A stretch of DNA of 64,000 nt from Photobacterium sp. TLY01 (GTDB taxonomy: Bacteria > Pseudomonadota > Gammaproteobacteria > Enterobacterales > Vibrionaceae), in assembly GCF_021432065.1 (NCBI RefSeq), contig NZ_CP090364.1, forward strand, positions 2,556,601 through 2,620,600, read 5' to 3'. Positions within the stretch are counted from its first letter, which is position 1. Every line of letters begins with the position of its first letter. Made by a program: the position numbers and the translations under genes. The notes below the pieces were generated by a model. The model saw only the letters and a program-made list of their open reading frames with translations. It had not been told where the DNA came from and searched no databases. Of this stretch, positions 48,072 to 56,144 are shown piece by piece.

Positions 48072-48713
48072 ATGGAATATTTAGAGCGGATTAAGCGCCT
48101 GGCCAAAATTCAGGGGATTAGCCAGAAACAACTGGGTGAAACGCTGGGCTTACAACAAGGCACTATGAGCCGTAAACTGTCAGGCAAATACGGCATTGAA
48201 GTGCGTGAGCTGGAAAGAATTGCTGAAACCCTGAACACGTCAATCAGCTATTTACTGACCGGACAGATTGATTCCGGCACACAGGCCACAACGGCCATCA
48301 GTCACGAAACAGGGCACAACACCACCTCAACCTATATCCCTGTGATCCATCGCAAAGACTACTTGTCCTATCGCGATGGCGGTAAAGTCGATGTCCTGAG
48401 CAAGCGGGCGATCCCGCATCACTTAGATCGTGACGATTGCCTGGGTCTGCTGGTCGATAACGAAAACATCGCTCAGTGTGCGCCGCTGGGCAGCTATGCG
48501 CTGGCCACCCGCAAAGCGCCTTATCGCCCGAAGCAGCCGGTGTTTGCGTCGGTACGTGGCAGCGAGCCTGATTTCTATCACATGACACAGCTGGCCGATG
48601 GCGTGGTGTTTTCTACTTCCCAGCCGGATTTTCCGAATCTGTTTGTCAACCACGACGAGTTCAAGATCCACGGTTACATTATCCAGTCTGACTGGTCATT
48701 CGACCGTCTCTGA
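48072..48713 (+). CDS. XRE-family regulator with S24-like C-terminal domain
   Basis: 213 aa from ATG 48072 (MEYLERIKRL); the frame upstream to 48021 covers the hairpin and is unlikely to be translated. An N-terminal HTH (residues about 5-60: ISQKQLGETLGLQQGTMSRKLSG) is followed by a CI/LexA-type fold ending in HGYIIQSDWSF. The Ser-Met-x-Pro and Lys catalytic motifs of self-cleaving repressors are not evident, so it may sense a ligand rather than be cleaved. Its target is unknown. The T7 hairpin in the leader suggests regulated readthrough. Confidence 0.8.
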   Translation: MEYLERIKRLAKIQGISQKQLGETLGLQQGTMSRKLSGKYGIEVRELERIAETLNTSISYLLTGQIDSGTQATTAISHETGHNTTSTYIPVIHRKDYLSYRDGGKVDVLSKRAIPHHLDRDDCLGLLVDNENIAQCAPLGSYALATRKAPYRPKQPVFASVRGSEPDFYHMTQLADGVVFSTSQPDFPNLFVNHDEFKIHGYIIQSDWSFDRL

Positions 48714-48834
48714 TGACACCGCGGGTGATCCTGCCGCCTCCCCCCTGATTGGCTCATGCTCCGGCAGATGCCCGTCAGGGGTGACAGCGCCCTTCCAATC
48801 CGTACAATAATGACGTGAACTGAAGGAGCCCATC

Positions 48835-49410
48835 ATGCACACCCCCATTCCAGCACCAGCGCACCAGATTCGCATTATTGTCGCCTCGACAAATCCGGCC
48901 AAAATCCGGGCGGTCGAACACGCCTTCCAGCAAGCCTTCCCGACACAGATCATGCAAATCCGTGGTGTCGCCGTGGAGAGCGGCGTCAGAGCACAGCCGA
49001 TGTGTGCCGAAGAAACCCTGACCGGCGCCCGTAACCGGATCGTCCATGCCCGACAACTGCAGCCTGGCGCGGACTACTATGTCAGTCTGGAAGCCGGGCT
49101 TGACGGCTGCGCGACGTTTGCCTGGATGGTGATCGAGAGCAGTACCCAGCGCGGAGAATCCCGTTCAGCTTCTCTGCCTTTGCCGCCCAAAGCGCTGGCC
49201 CGGCTGCATGCCGGAGAAGAACTGGGGGATGTGATGGACGATATGTTTCAGCAGCAGAATGTGAAGCAACAAGGGGGCGCCATCGCCATGCTCACTGAGC
49301 ACAAGCTCAGCCGCAGCAGTGTTTATCAGCAGGCGCTGATCCTGGCTCTGATCCCTTTCATGAACCCGGGACTGTACGATCAGACAGGCACTGAGTTCGT
49401 ACAAAAGTAA
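48835..49410 (+). CDS. yjjX: Inosine/xanthosine triphosphatase YjjX
   Basis: A 191-aa house-cleaning NTPase that hydrolyses ITP and XTP. It has the N-terminal ASTNPAKIRAVEHAF, GVRAQPMCAEETLTGARNR and VSLEAGLDG segments of the YjjX/NTPase family. AAGGAG precedes the ATG. It neighbours trpR and slt as in other gamma-proteobacteria. Confidence 0.94.
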   Translation: MHTPIPAPAHQIRIIVASTNPAKIRAVEHAFQQAFPTQIMQIRGVAVESGVRAQPMCAEETLTGARNRIVHARQLQPGADYYVSLEAGLDGCATFAWMVIESSTQRGESRSASLPLPPKALARLHAGEELGDVMDDMFQQQNVKQQGGAIAMLTEHKLSRSSVYQQALILALIPFMNPGLYDQTGTEFVQK

Positions 49411-49450
49411 TGTCGCTTTCGCTCTGAGGATTGACTAAGGGAATCTTCAT

Positions 49451-49641
49451 GGTTTCAGTGAGCTCTGTTCGCGTTATTCGAACCCCACCCTAACCCTCCC
49501 CTTGCCAAGGGGAGAGAATATCTGTGGTTTCAGTGAGCAATGTACTGTCCCTCCCCCTTTTCAAGGGGAGAGAATATCCGTGATTTCAGCGAGCTCTGTA
49601 CTGTCCCTCCCCCTTTTCAAGGGGGAGGCTAGGAGGGGGTG
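49451..49641. repeat. Three tandem imperfect copies of a C-rich hairpin repeat
   Basis: Units start at 49451, 49526 and 49582. Each begins G(G/A)TTTCAG(T/C)GAGC and contains a CCCTCCCC...AAGGGGAG inverted repeat. They are 75, 56 and about 60 bp long and noncoding. They sit between yjjX and trpR and could act as REP-like elements or transcription terminators. Confidence 0.8.
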
Positions 49642-49651
49642 ACTGGGTACT

Positions 49652-49969
49652 TCAGCCTTTCGGCTGCTGTTTGAGCAGGAATTCAGCTAACCAGTCGCGC
49701 GTCTCCGCATCATGGTGCTTGAGCTCGTTCGAGCCCCGTGTGATGGTCGCCACACCAACGCCCAGCAACTCACTGATTTTACGCTGGCTCCGCTCACCAT
49801 TGAGCAGCTCGTGGAAGATATTTACCCGGGCGATCAGCGACTCACGCTCATCCGGGGTTAACAGCAGGCGAAGGAGTAACTCATCTTTGCCTTCGGCAGA
49901 GGCCTGACGAAACAGAGAGACGATTTGTTGCCAGTCAGAAAAGTCCGGCGTATCGGCTTTGGTTGACAT
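49652..49969 (-). CDS. trpR: Trp operon repressor
   Basis: 105 aa from ATG 49969, with GAGGAAAACC just upstream. The helix-turn-helix reads QRKISELLGVGVATITRGSNELK, the tryptophan-dependent DNA-reading helices of TrpR, and the ELLLRLLLTPDERESL core forms the dimer. With bound tryptophan it represses trp and aro genes. It is downstream of slt on the same strand. An imperfect inverted repeat lies just before the start. Confidence 0.96.
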   Translation of the reverse strand: MSTKADTPDFSDWQQIVSLFRQASAEGKDELLLRLLLTPDERESLIARVNIFHELLNGERSQRKISELLGVGVATITRGSNELKHHDAETRDWLAEFLLKQQPKG

Positions 49970-49986
49970 GGTTTTCCTCAAAAATT

Positions 49987-50018
49987 GCCTGCATTGACAA
50001 TTAGTAACCAATACAGGC
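49987..50018. repeat. Inverted repeat upstream of trpR
   Basis: GCCTGCATTG (49987-49996) and CAATACAGGC (50009-50018), 10-bp arms with one mismatched pair and a 12-bp centre ACAATTAGTAAC. It ends 18 bp from the trpR start and may be an operator or a leader hairpin. Confidence 0.45.
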
Positions 50019-50085
50019 GTATGAACTCTGCCCGGATTCTACCCCGAACCACAGCCTTGCACCAAACGTATAGCCGCAGTTTGTC

Positions 50086-52023
50086 TCAATACTTGGCGTT
50101 CAGTTCCTCTGTGGTCAGCAATTGGACCGGCTGATTGGTCAGCTTGTCGTAGTAGACCTCAAACATCAGCACATTCTGGACATAACCGCGCGTCTCACCG
50201 AAAGGAATGGTTTCCATGAAAGCAAAGACATCCAGCTTGCCGTCGCTGATTTTACGCCAGCTGGTAACTCTGCCCGGACCGGCATTGTAGGCCGAGAAAG
50301 CAAAAATACGGTTGTTGTCGTAACGCTCCAGCATCATTTTCAGATAGCCGCTGCCCAGCCTGATATTGACCTCTGGCTCAAAAAGACTGCTGCTGCCCGC
50401 GTATTTATAGTTCAGCTTACCTGCGGTTTCTTTGGCTGTGGCGGGCATCAGTTGCATCAGACCGCGGGCACCGACCGGCGACATCGCCTGTGGATTCAGT
50501 GCACTTTCCTGACGCGCCAGCGCCATCATAGTCGTCACAGAAAGCTCACGCTGCTGACCGAATGACTTGAAGGTCTCAGCAAAGGCCAGCGGGAAACGTA
50601 ACGACAGGTGCTCCCACATCCGGCCATAAATCGTGGCCTGCACCGTCAGATGGTGCCAGTTTTTCTTATCTGCGTAACCAGCCAGCGGCCAGATAGCTTT
50701 CGGCTCGAGATCTTTCATCAGATACCACCACTCCAGGTTGGCATCAAACACCTTATCCTGGGCGATCATTTCCTCAATCCGCTTTAACGCCGGCAGATAA
50801 GGGGTCACGTCCTGCTCTTTTTCATTCAGGGATTCCACCGGAAAATCGATCACTTCACCGAGAACCGTAGCGGCCGCGGCACTGTAAAAGTTCCGCTCAC
50901 CCAGCAATTGCTGATATTTCGGCTTGGCAACCACAGGATCGGTTTTGGCCAGCAAATGCGCCTGCCAGAACTTCCAGCGCAGCGTGTTCTGCTCTTCCGC
51001 CGAGAGTTGCGGGATCCATGCCTGCGCTTCGGTCCAATTACCTTCACGAAGGGCCAGCCGGATGCGTCGTCCAATTAAATCATCATCACTGCTTTTACGC
51101 AGGATGGCATCGCGCCAGCGGATCAGATCCGCGTCCTCAGCATCCATCAGTCGTGACGCCGTATAATCCGCCAGTGACTGCTTCTGTGCTTTATCCAGCT
51201 TTTGCCCGTCCGCAACCCGCTCTAACTGGCGCAAGGCTTCTTCGGTATTCACCCGTACCAGACGCTTGTAGGCCGCCACCGTCAATTGCCGGTTATAGTC
51301 CGTGACTTTGCTTTTTTTTGCAAAGTCTGCCACACCCTGAGGTTTGGCAAACAGCGCGAGCAACGTATCGCCTTCTTTTCTGGCGTTCCCTGTCAGCTGT
51401 TTATCGAGATATTTCAGCAGCCCCTGATTGCCGGCTTCAAACACCAGCAGCATCCGATCCAGAATCAGCTGATTGGTACGCTTTCCTGCTTTTGCCCAGG
51501 CATCCAGCATGGGATCACAATCGTCGTCAAGCGACTGGCCGGTCAGCCAGAGTGACTGCGCGCCCTGCCAGGCTTCATTCTTGCGGCCCACTTTGCTCAG
51601 CGCCAGATAATACTGGCACTGATAACTTTCTCTGAACGGCGGCTCCGTCTGAAAGGTCACCAGATCCTGCCAGCGATTCGCCTCTGCCAGCACATCCTGA
51701 TAGGCATACCCCAGCTTGATGGTAAAAGGCAGATCCTGATGCTTTTTGATGAATGCGCTCACTTCGGCTGGGGAGCGCTTTTCCAGATCATCCTGAAACT
51801 GGCGATAATCGAGATATGGGGTCAGCGGATAGTCATTGAGCCTTGCACGATAGCGCTGATAAGCCGACTCATCCTTGCGTTCCAGCGCATCTTTCGCGGC
51901 TTCATACCATTCTCTCTGCTCTTCCAGCGAGGCGGCCTGTGCCACGCTTCCTCCCAACAGCACCCAGACTCCCAGGCCCAGAATCCAACGACTACAACGG
52001 TGCATCACGGCTTCAGACTGCAT
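50086..52023 (-). CDS. slt: Soluble lytic murein transglycosylase
   Basis: 645 aa from ATG 52023, with GGAAAGAG just upstream; a later ATG (MHRCSRW) is also possible. The signal peptide is WILGLGVWVLLGGSVAQA. A long alpha-helical U-domain follows, then the C-terminal lysozyme-like domain with catalytic Glu in ARQESALNPQAMSPVGA and the motifs GLMQLMP and FAFSAYNAGPGRV. In the periplasm it cleaves peptidoglycan to 1,6-anhydro products. Size fits Slt70. Confidence 0.95.
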   Translation of the reverse strand: MQSEAVMHRCSRWILGLGVWVLLGGSVAQAASLEEQREWYEAAKDALERKDESAYQRYRARLNDYPLTPYLDYRQFQDDLEKRSPAEVSAFIKKHQDLPFTIKLGYAYQDVLAEANRWQDLVTFQTEPPFRESYQCQYYLALSKVGRKNEAWQGAQSLWLTGQSLDDDCDPMLDAWAKAGKRTNQLILDRMLLVFEAGNQGLLKYLDKQLTGNARKEGDTLLALFAKPQGVADFAKKSKVTDYNRQLTVAAYKRLVRVNTEEALRQLERVADGQKLDKAQKQSLADYTASRLMDAEDADLIRWRDAILRKSSDDDLIGRRIRLALREGNWTEAQAWIPQLSAEEQNTLRWKFWQAHLLAKTDPVVAKPKYQQLLGERNFYSAAAATVLGEVIDFPVESLNEKEQDVTPYLPALKRIEEMIAQDKVFDANLEWWYLMKDLEPKAIWPLAGYADKKNWHHLTVQATIYGRMWEHLSLRFPLAFAETFKSFGQQRELSVTTMMALARQESALNPQAMSPVGARGLMQLMPATAKETAGKLNYKYAGSSSLFEPEVNIRLGSGYLKMMLERYDNNRIFAFSAYNAGPGRVTSWRKISDGKLDVFAFMETIPFGETRGYVQNVLMFEVYYDKLTNQPVQLLTTEELNAKY

Positions 52024-52264
52024 ATATACTCTTTCCGGCTCCAGCTTTACTGAGATTAAAATCAGCACGTTTCATTCACACTGTCATCCTAACGTCCCAT
52101 CCCTGCATCCACGTCAGCCCTGGGTCAGGCTCAGGTCAATAACGAAAATCTGCGGTGAAGGGCATGTATTCATCTTAACCGTCATTGTGAGACATTGCTG
52201 TTAAACTTAGGGCCAGAATGGTTAAAATACCCCTTTCTCCAATCATTAGAGATGACCTACAGAA

Positions 52265-53932
52265 ATGGCTGAATACGTCTATACCATGTCGCGAGTGAGC
52301 AAAGTTGTGCCACCTAAGCGACAGATTCTGAAAGATATTTCATTAAGTTTCTTCCCTGGCGCCAAAATCGGTGTTCTGGGCCTGAACGGTTCCGGTAAAT
52401 CCACCCTGCTGCGCATCATGGCGGGTATCGATACCGATATCGAAGGGGAAGCCCGCCCGCAACCGGGTCTGAATGTCGGTTATCTGCCGCAGGAACCGGT
52501 ACTGGACGAAAGCAAGACAGTACGTGAAGTGGTTGAAGAAGCCGTCTCCGATGTCAAAAACGCCCTGACTCGCCTGGATGCCGTCTATGCGGCTTACGCT
52601 GAGCCGGATGCCGATTTCGATGCCCTTGCCAAAGAGCAGGGTGAGCTGGAAGCCCTGATTCAGGCCAAAGATGGCCACAATCTGGACAACACACTGGAGC
52701 GTGCTGCAGATGCACTGCGCTTGCCGGAGTGGGACGCTCAGATCAAATTCTTGTCGGGGGGCGAACGCCGCCGCGTGGCGATCTGCCGCCTGCTGCTGGA
52801 ACAGCCTGACATGCTGCTGCTCGACGAACCGACCAACCACCTGGATGCCGAATCTGTGGGCTGGCTGGAACGTTTCTTAGTTGATTACACTGGGACTGTG
52901 GTCGCCATCACGCACGACCGTTACTTCCTGGACAACGCCGCCGGCTGGATTCTGGAACTGGACCGTGGTGAAGGGATTCCATGGCAGGGCAACTATACCT
53001 CCTGGCTGGAGCAGAAAGACGCCCGTCTGAAACAGGAAGCCTCTCAGGAGAAAGCGCGTCAGAAAACCATTGAGAAAGAGCTGGAGTGGGTTCGTCAAAA
53101 CCCGAAAGGTCGTCAGGCCAAATCCAAAGCTCGTATGGCCCGTTTTGAAGAGCTGAACACCACAGATCACCAGAAACGTAACGAAACCAACGAGCTGTTC
53201 ATCCCGCCGGGTGATCGTCTGGGCGACAAGGTGATCGAAGTCAACGGCCTGACCAAATCCTTTGGTGACCGTGTGCTGATCGACAACCTGTCTTTCAGCA
53301 TGCCAAAAGGTGCCATCGTCGGCATCATCGGTGCCAACGGTGCCGGTAAGTCAACCCTGTTCAAGATGCTGAGCGGCTCTGAGCAGCCCGATGCAGGCAC
53401 AATCGAGCTGGGTGAGACCGTCAAACTGGCCTCTGTCGAGCAGTTCCGCGACAGCATGAATGATAACAACACTGTGTATCAGGAAATCTCTGAAGGCAAC
53501 GATGTGATTCGCATCAACAACTTCGAGATTCAGGCGCGTGCTTACGTGTCCCGCTTTAACTTCCGGGGCAGCGATCAGCAGAAACGCATTGGCGAACTGT
53601 CTGGTGGTGAACGAAACCGTGTCCACTTGGCAAAACTGCTCAAAGCCGGCGGCAACGTGCTGCTGCTCGATGAACCGACCAACGACCTGGACGTCGAGAC
53701 TCTGCGTGCGTTGGAAGAAGCGCTGCTGGAATTCCCGGGCTGCGCCATGGTGATTTCGCACGACCGCTGGTTCCTGGACCGTATCGCAACGCACATTCTC
53801 GACTACCGCGATGAAGGCCAGGTGAATTTCTTCGAAGGTAACTACAGCGAGTATACCGACTGGCTGAAGAAAACACTGGGCGCGCAGGCTGCAGAGCCGC
53901 ACCGGATTAAGTACAAGCGTATTGCCAAATAA
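52265..53932 (+). CDS. ettA: Energy-dependent translational throttle protein EttA
   Basis: A 555-aa ABC-F ATPase with two nucleotide-binding domains. Walker A is GLNGSGKST and GANGAGKST, signatures LSGGERRRVAI and LSGGERNRVHL, Walker B LLLDEPTNHLDA and LLLDEPTNDLDV. The Arm segment and the P-site tRNA interaction linker (RQKTIEKELEWVRQNPKGRQAKSKAR) lie between and after the domains. It binds the ribosomal E site and gates early elongation according to the ATP/ADP ratio. It is divergent from slt and has its own terminator. Confidence 0.97.
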   Translation: MAEYVYTMSRVSKVVPPKRQILKDISLSFFPGAKIGVLGLNGSGKSTLLRIMAGIDTDIEGEARPQPGLNVGYLPQEPVLDESKTVREVVEEAVSDVKNALTRLDAVYAAYAEPDADFDALAKEQGELEALIQAKDGHNLDNTLERAADALRLPEWDAQIKFLSGGERRRVAICRLLLEQPDMLLLDEPTNHLDAESVGWLERFLVDYTGTVVAITHDRYFLDNAAGWILELDRGEGIPWQGNYTSWLEQKDARLKQEASQEKARQKTIEKELEWVRQNPKGRQAKSKARMARFEELNTTDHQKRNETNELFIPPGDRLGDKVIEVNGLTKSFGDRVLIDNLSFSMPKGAIVGIIGANGAGKSTLFKMLSGSEQPDAGTIELGETVKLASVEQFRDSMNDNNTVYQEISEGNDVIRINNFEIQARAYVSRFNFRGSDQQKRIGELSGGERNRVHLAKLLKAGGNVLLLDEPTNDLDVETLRALEEALLEFPGCAMVISHDRWFLDRIATHILDYRDEGQVNFFEGNYSEYTDWLKKTLGAQAAEPHRIKYKRIAK

Positions 53933-53964
53933 GTCCATCGGACAGATGTGCAATCACGGAACTC

Positions 53965-53989
53965 AGGCTGCCCTTTGGGCAGCCTTTTT
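53965..53989 (+). terminator. Terminator after ettA
   Basis: Perfect 9-bp stem AGGCTGCCC/GGGCAGCCT with a TTT loop, then T5. Confidence 0.9.
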
Positions 53990-54197
53990 ATTGCGCGATT
54001 ACTTAATAAGCAAATCATCAAAGTCGCCTGTTTCATCTGATTCGGGGCTAATTCTGCACAGGGTCAATCGCATCCCGATTTCCCAGTGCAGCTGCAGTTC
54101 TGCAAACCGATATCGCGTCAACATAGAAAAAACAGACCCCAAAAGGCCAACAGACCCTAAACTCGACAATATAGGCTCATACAGGTAATCACAGACT

Positions 54198-54563
54198 ATG
54201 AACGAAAGACGCCAGTTTATCCGTATTGTTTATCAGGCTCCGGCGCTGGTGCGTCAGGCTCAGTCCCACTGGTTTGCTGATGTTCGGGATATCTCGCTGC
54301 ATGGTATTCTGCTCAGCCGGCCTGAACGCTGGCAGCCGGATGACAAGGCCCCGTTTGAAGTCGATGTCACCCTGCACGATACAGAAATTCACATGACCAT
54401 GATCACTGAGCTGGTCGCCCATGACAGTGACTGTCTGCGGATGAAAATCGTGAATATTGATATCGACAGTATTTCACACCTGCGCCGCCTGATTGAGCTC
54501 AACGTAGGGGACGACGAACTGCTTTATCGCGAACTGGCACTTCTTGCCGATCTTGCAGACTGA
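54198..54563 (+). CDS. Small PilZ-domain c-di-GMP receptor (PlzA-like)
   Basis: A 121-aa single PilZ domain. The c-di-GMP motifs are RxxxR at residues 5-9 (RQFIR) and DxSxxG at 31-36 (DISLHG). It has no output domain, so it probably acts by protein contact or senses c-di-GMP for motility or biofilm control. A small PilZ gene near slt and yjjX recalls V. cholerae PlzA (from memory of gene order). Confidence 0.87.
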   Translation: MNERRQFIRIVYQAPALVRQAQSHWFADVRDISLHGILLSRPERWQPDDKAPFEVDVTLHDTEIHMTMITELVAHDSDCLRMKIVNIDIDSISHLRRLIELNVGDDELLYRELALLADLAD

Positions 54564-54638
54564 AGCGGAGCGCTCAGCGATTCCGCCCGGAGAGAACCTC
54601 ACGCAGAAAAGCTCGCGGTTGGCCCGCCCGCGCCATGT

Positions 54639-54761
54639 TCAGGCAAGCACAGCCTGGCAGGGTTTCAGATAACGGCACTCACCACAGCATTCCGCTGTTT
54701 CAAGCGTTTCTGTGCCGATCTCATTGCCTATCACGTTATTCACATCATCATTCATGTTCAT
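54639..54761 (-). CDS. Possible small Cys-rich peptide, RiPP-precursor-like
   Basis: A 40-aa frame starting at the minus-strand ATG near 54760 (MNMNDDVNNVIG...), acidic for about 24 residues, then a Cys-rich end CCGECRYLKPCQAVLA. An in-frame start 23 codons upstream also exists. The Shine-Dalgarno is weak (CAGG at about -14). The leader/core look and the position next to the Lrp-regulated oxidase/ATP-grasp cluster make it a candidate precursor or small metal-binding peptide, but it could be fortuitous. It is the only coding candidate in the 54564-54906 gap. Confidence 0.3.
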   Translation of the reverse strand: MNMNDDVNNVIGNEIGTETLETAECCGECRYLKPCQAVLA

Positions 54762-54906
54762 ATTGACAAGATACCTGAGGTGTATGGTAAGTATGCAGTT
54801 GCTTATCAAAAAAGCAGAAAAAATATCCATCTAAAAACAGAATATAATTAAAAGAATCTTCTGTTTCCTGAGAATCAAAAAGTCACCAGGCTAGTTAGTA
54901 ACCATC

Positions 54907-55344
54907 ATGAATTTAGATAAAGTGGACATGAAAATCATTGAGTTATTGAGAGATAACTCAAGAGAAAGCATCCAGAAAATTGCAGAACAGGTCAACCTCT
55001 CACGCAGTGCCGTAGACAAAAGAATACAAACCCTGATCCAGGAGAACATCATCACCGGCTTCACTATCAGTACTTGCTTTGATCAGCGCTTATCCCCTTC
55101 TGATGATATTCATTCTTACCTGTTGGTCAAATCCGGAAGCCTAGACTGTAAACAGATTTTCAAACACCTCAAAAGTGCTGGCTATGATTTTCACTTTGAA
55201 TCTATCTATGGCGAATTTGACTGCCTGATCCGAGTCAACAGCACCCGACTGCCATTACTGTATGAAATCAAAAAATGCATCGTCGAAATGGGTGGCATTG
55301 AGTCCATCCATATTCTTCCCGTCTTAGACATTAAACACGAGTAA
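54907..55344 (+). CDS. AsnC/Lrp-family transcriptional regulator
   Basis: A 145-aa protein. The N-terminal winged HTH reads DMKIIELLRDNSRESIQKIAEQV, then LSRSAVDKRIQTLIQENIITGF. The C-terminal half is a RAM-type ligand domain (SYLLVKSG..., YGEFDCLIRVNS). Lrp-type proteins usually sense amino acids. It converges with the six-gene oxidase/ATP-grasp operon and is probably its regulator, responding to the amino-acid substrate or product (inference). No strong ribosome site is seen. Confidence 0.9.
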   Translation: MNLDKVDMKIIELLRDNSRESIQKIAEQVNLSRSAVDKRIQTLIQENIITGFTISTCFDQRLSPSDDIHSYLLVKSGSLDCKQIFKHLKSAGYDFHFESIYGEFDCLIRVNSTRLPLLYEIKKCIVEMGGIESIHILPVLDIKHE

Positions 55345-55366
55345 AGGGGCTGAACAGCCCCCTATT
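55345..55366. terminator. Hairpin between convergent genes
   Basis: GGGGCT/AGCCCC stem (55346-55351, 55356-55361) with short T-rich flanks on both strands. It separates the regulator and the deacylase gene. Confidence 0.65.
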
Positions 55367-55852
55367 TTAACTCGCGTAAAAGTACATCTCATTGTTCAGG
55401 CTTTCAAAGACACTGACCAGCACTTCAGATTCAACAATAAATGTGTAACTGGGATCAGCTGGCGTAAACATCACTTCTTTATGATCCAATAAAGAGACAT
55501 CTAAAATAATCGGGATCGAGGGTTCTAAGACAAAAGGACATAAAGCACCGGGAATACAGCCGGTCATGGTTTCCATTTCTTCGTTGTTGCAGATAGACAC
55601 TCGCTCGCCAATGACTTCACGAATCTTCTTCTGATCGAAACGGTTTTCTTTATGGGTCACAAACACACAATAGCCGCCGCTTTTACGTTTCAGAAATAAG
55701 CTTTTACTGGGAGCTGCAGTCCAGCCTAACTCCTGCGAGACTTTCAGATCAGTGTCGTAATCCAGGATAGGTTCATGTTTATACGAACGATAATCCAGAT
55801 TTAACGCTTCAAACAACTTCACATTGTGACTATATAAAGTAGAAATATTCAT
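55367..55852 (-). CDS. YbaK/ProX-type aminoacyl-tRNA deacylase
   Basis: A 161-aa single-domain protein of the YbaK/ProXp family of trans-editing enzymes, which hydrolyse mischarged tRNA such as Ala- or Cys-tRNA(Pro). The probable catalytic Lys is K50 in PSKSLFLKRK, and the GxxPGxxxPF pocket loop is at 98-107. AAGG precedes the ATG. It is the last gene of an operon with an oxidase and an ATP-grasp ligase, which is unusual for this family. A role in protecting translation from an amino-acid analogue made by the operon is a reasonable inference. Confidence 0.85.
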   Translation of the reverse strand: MNISTLYSHNVKLFEALNLDYRSYKHEPILDYDTDLKVSQELGWTAAPSKSLFLKRKSGGYCVFVTHKENRFDQKKIREVIGERVSICNNEEMETMTGCIPGALCPFVLEPSIPIILDVSLLDHKEVMFTPADPSYTFIVESEVLVSVFESLNNEMYFYAS

Positions 55853-55859
55853 AATTACC

Positions 55860-56144
55860 TTAAGCTAACTCAACCTCAGAATCCCTGACTAAAGTACACT
55901 GGCACAAGAGTCTGTATTCACTCGGACATAAAGCCAGTATCTCTAACGTGCCTTTTTCGCCCTCATGGACTTCACCAAGATGCGCAATATTCGTAACCGG
56001 TTTAACCGCACAAGAACCACAGATGCCACGCATGCAATTAAATGGAACACTCCTGGGTCCGTCAAACTCAAATAAGTCTGAAACGGGTGTCCCGGCTTCT
56101 GCTTCTATTGTTTCATCTGTATCTTTAATGATTAACTTAGGCAC
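55860..56144 (-). CDS. Plant-type [2Fe-2S] ferredoxin
   Basis: A 94-aa protein with cluster ligands C37, C42, C45 and C81 (CMRGICGSC ... LLCQC). It starts at GTG 56144, inside the last codons of the ATP-grasp gene (8-bp overlap), so translation is coupled. It probably donates electrons to the diiron oxidase of the same operon, in parallel with or after the Rieske protein. Confidence 0.92.
   Translation of the reverse strand: MPKLIIKDTDETIEAEAGTPVSDLFEFDGPRSVPFNCMRGICGSCAVKPVTNIAHLGEVHEGEKGTLEILALCPSEYRLLCQCTLVRDSEVELA

Noticed and set aside
49451-49641. Possible CRISPR array
   Set aside because: Units are diverged, of unequal length, self-complementary and lack unique spacers or cas genes.
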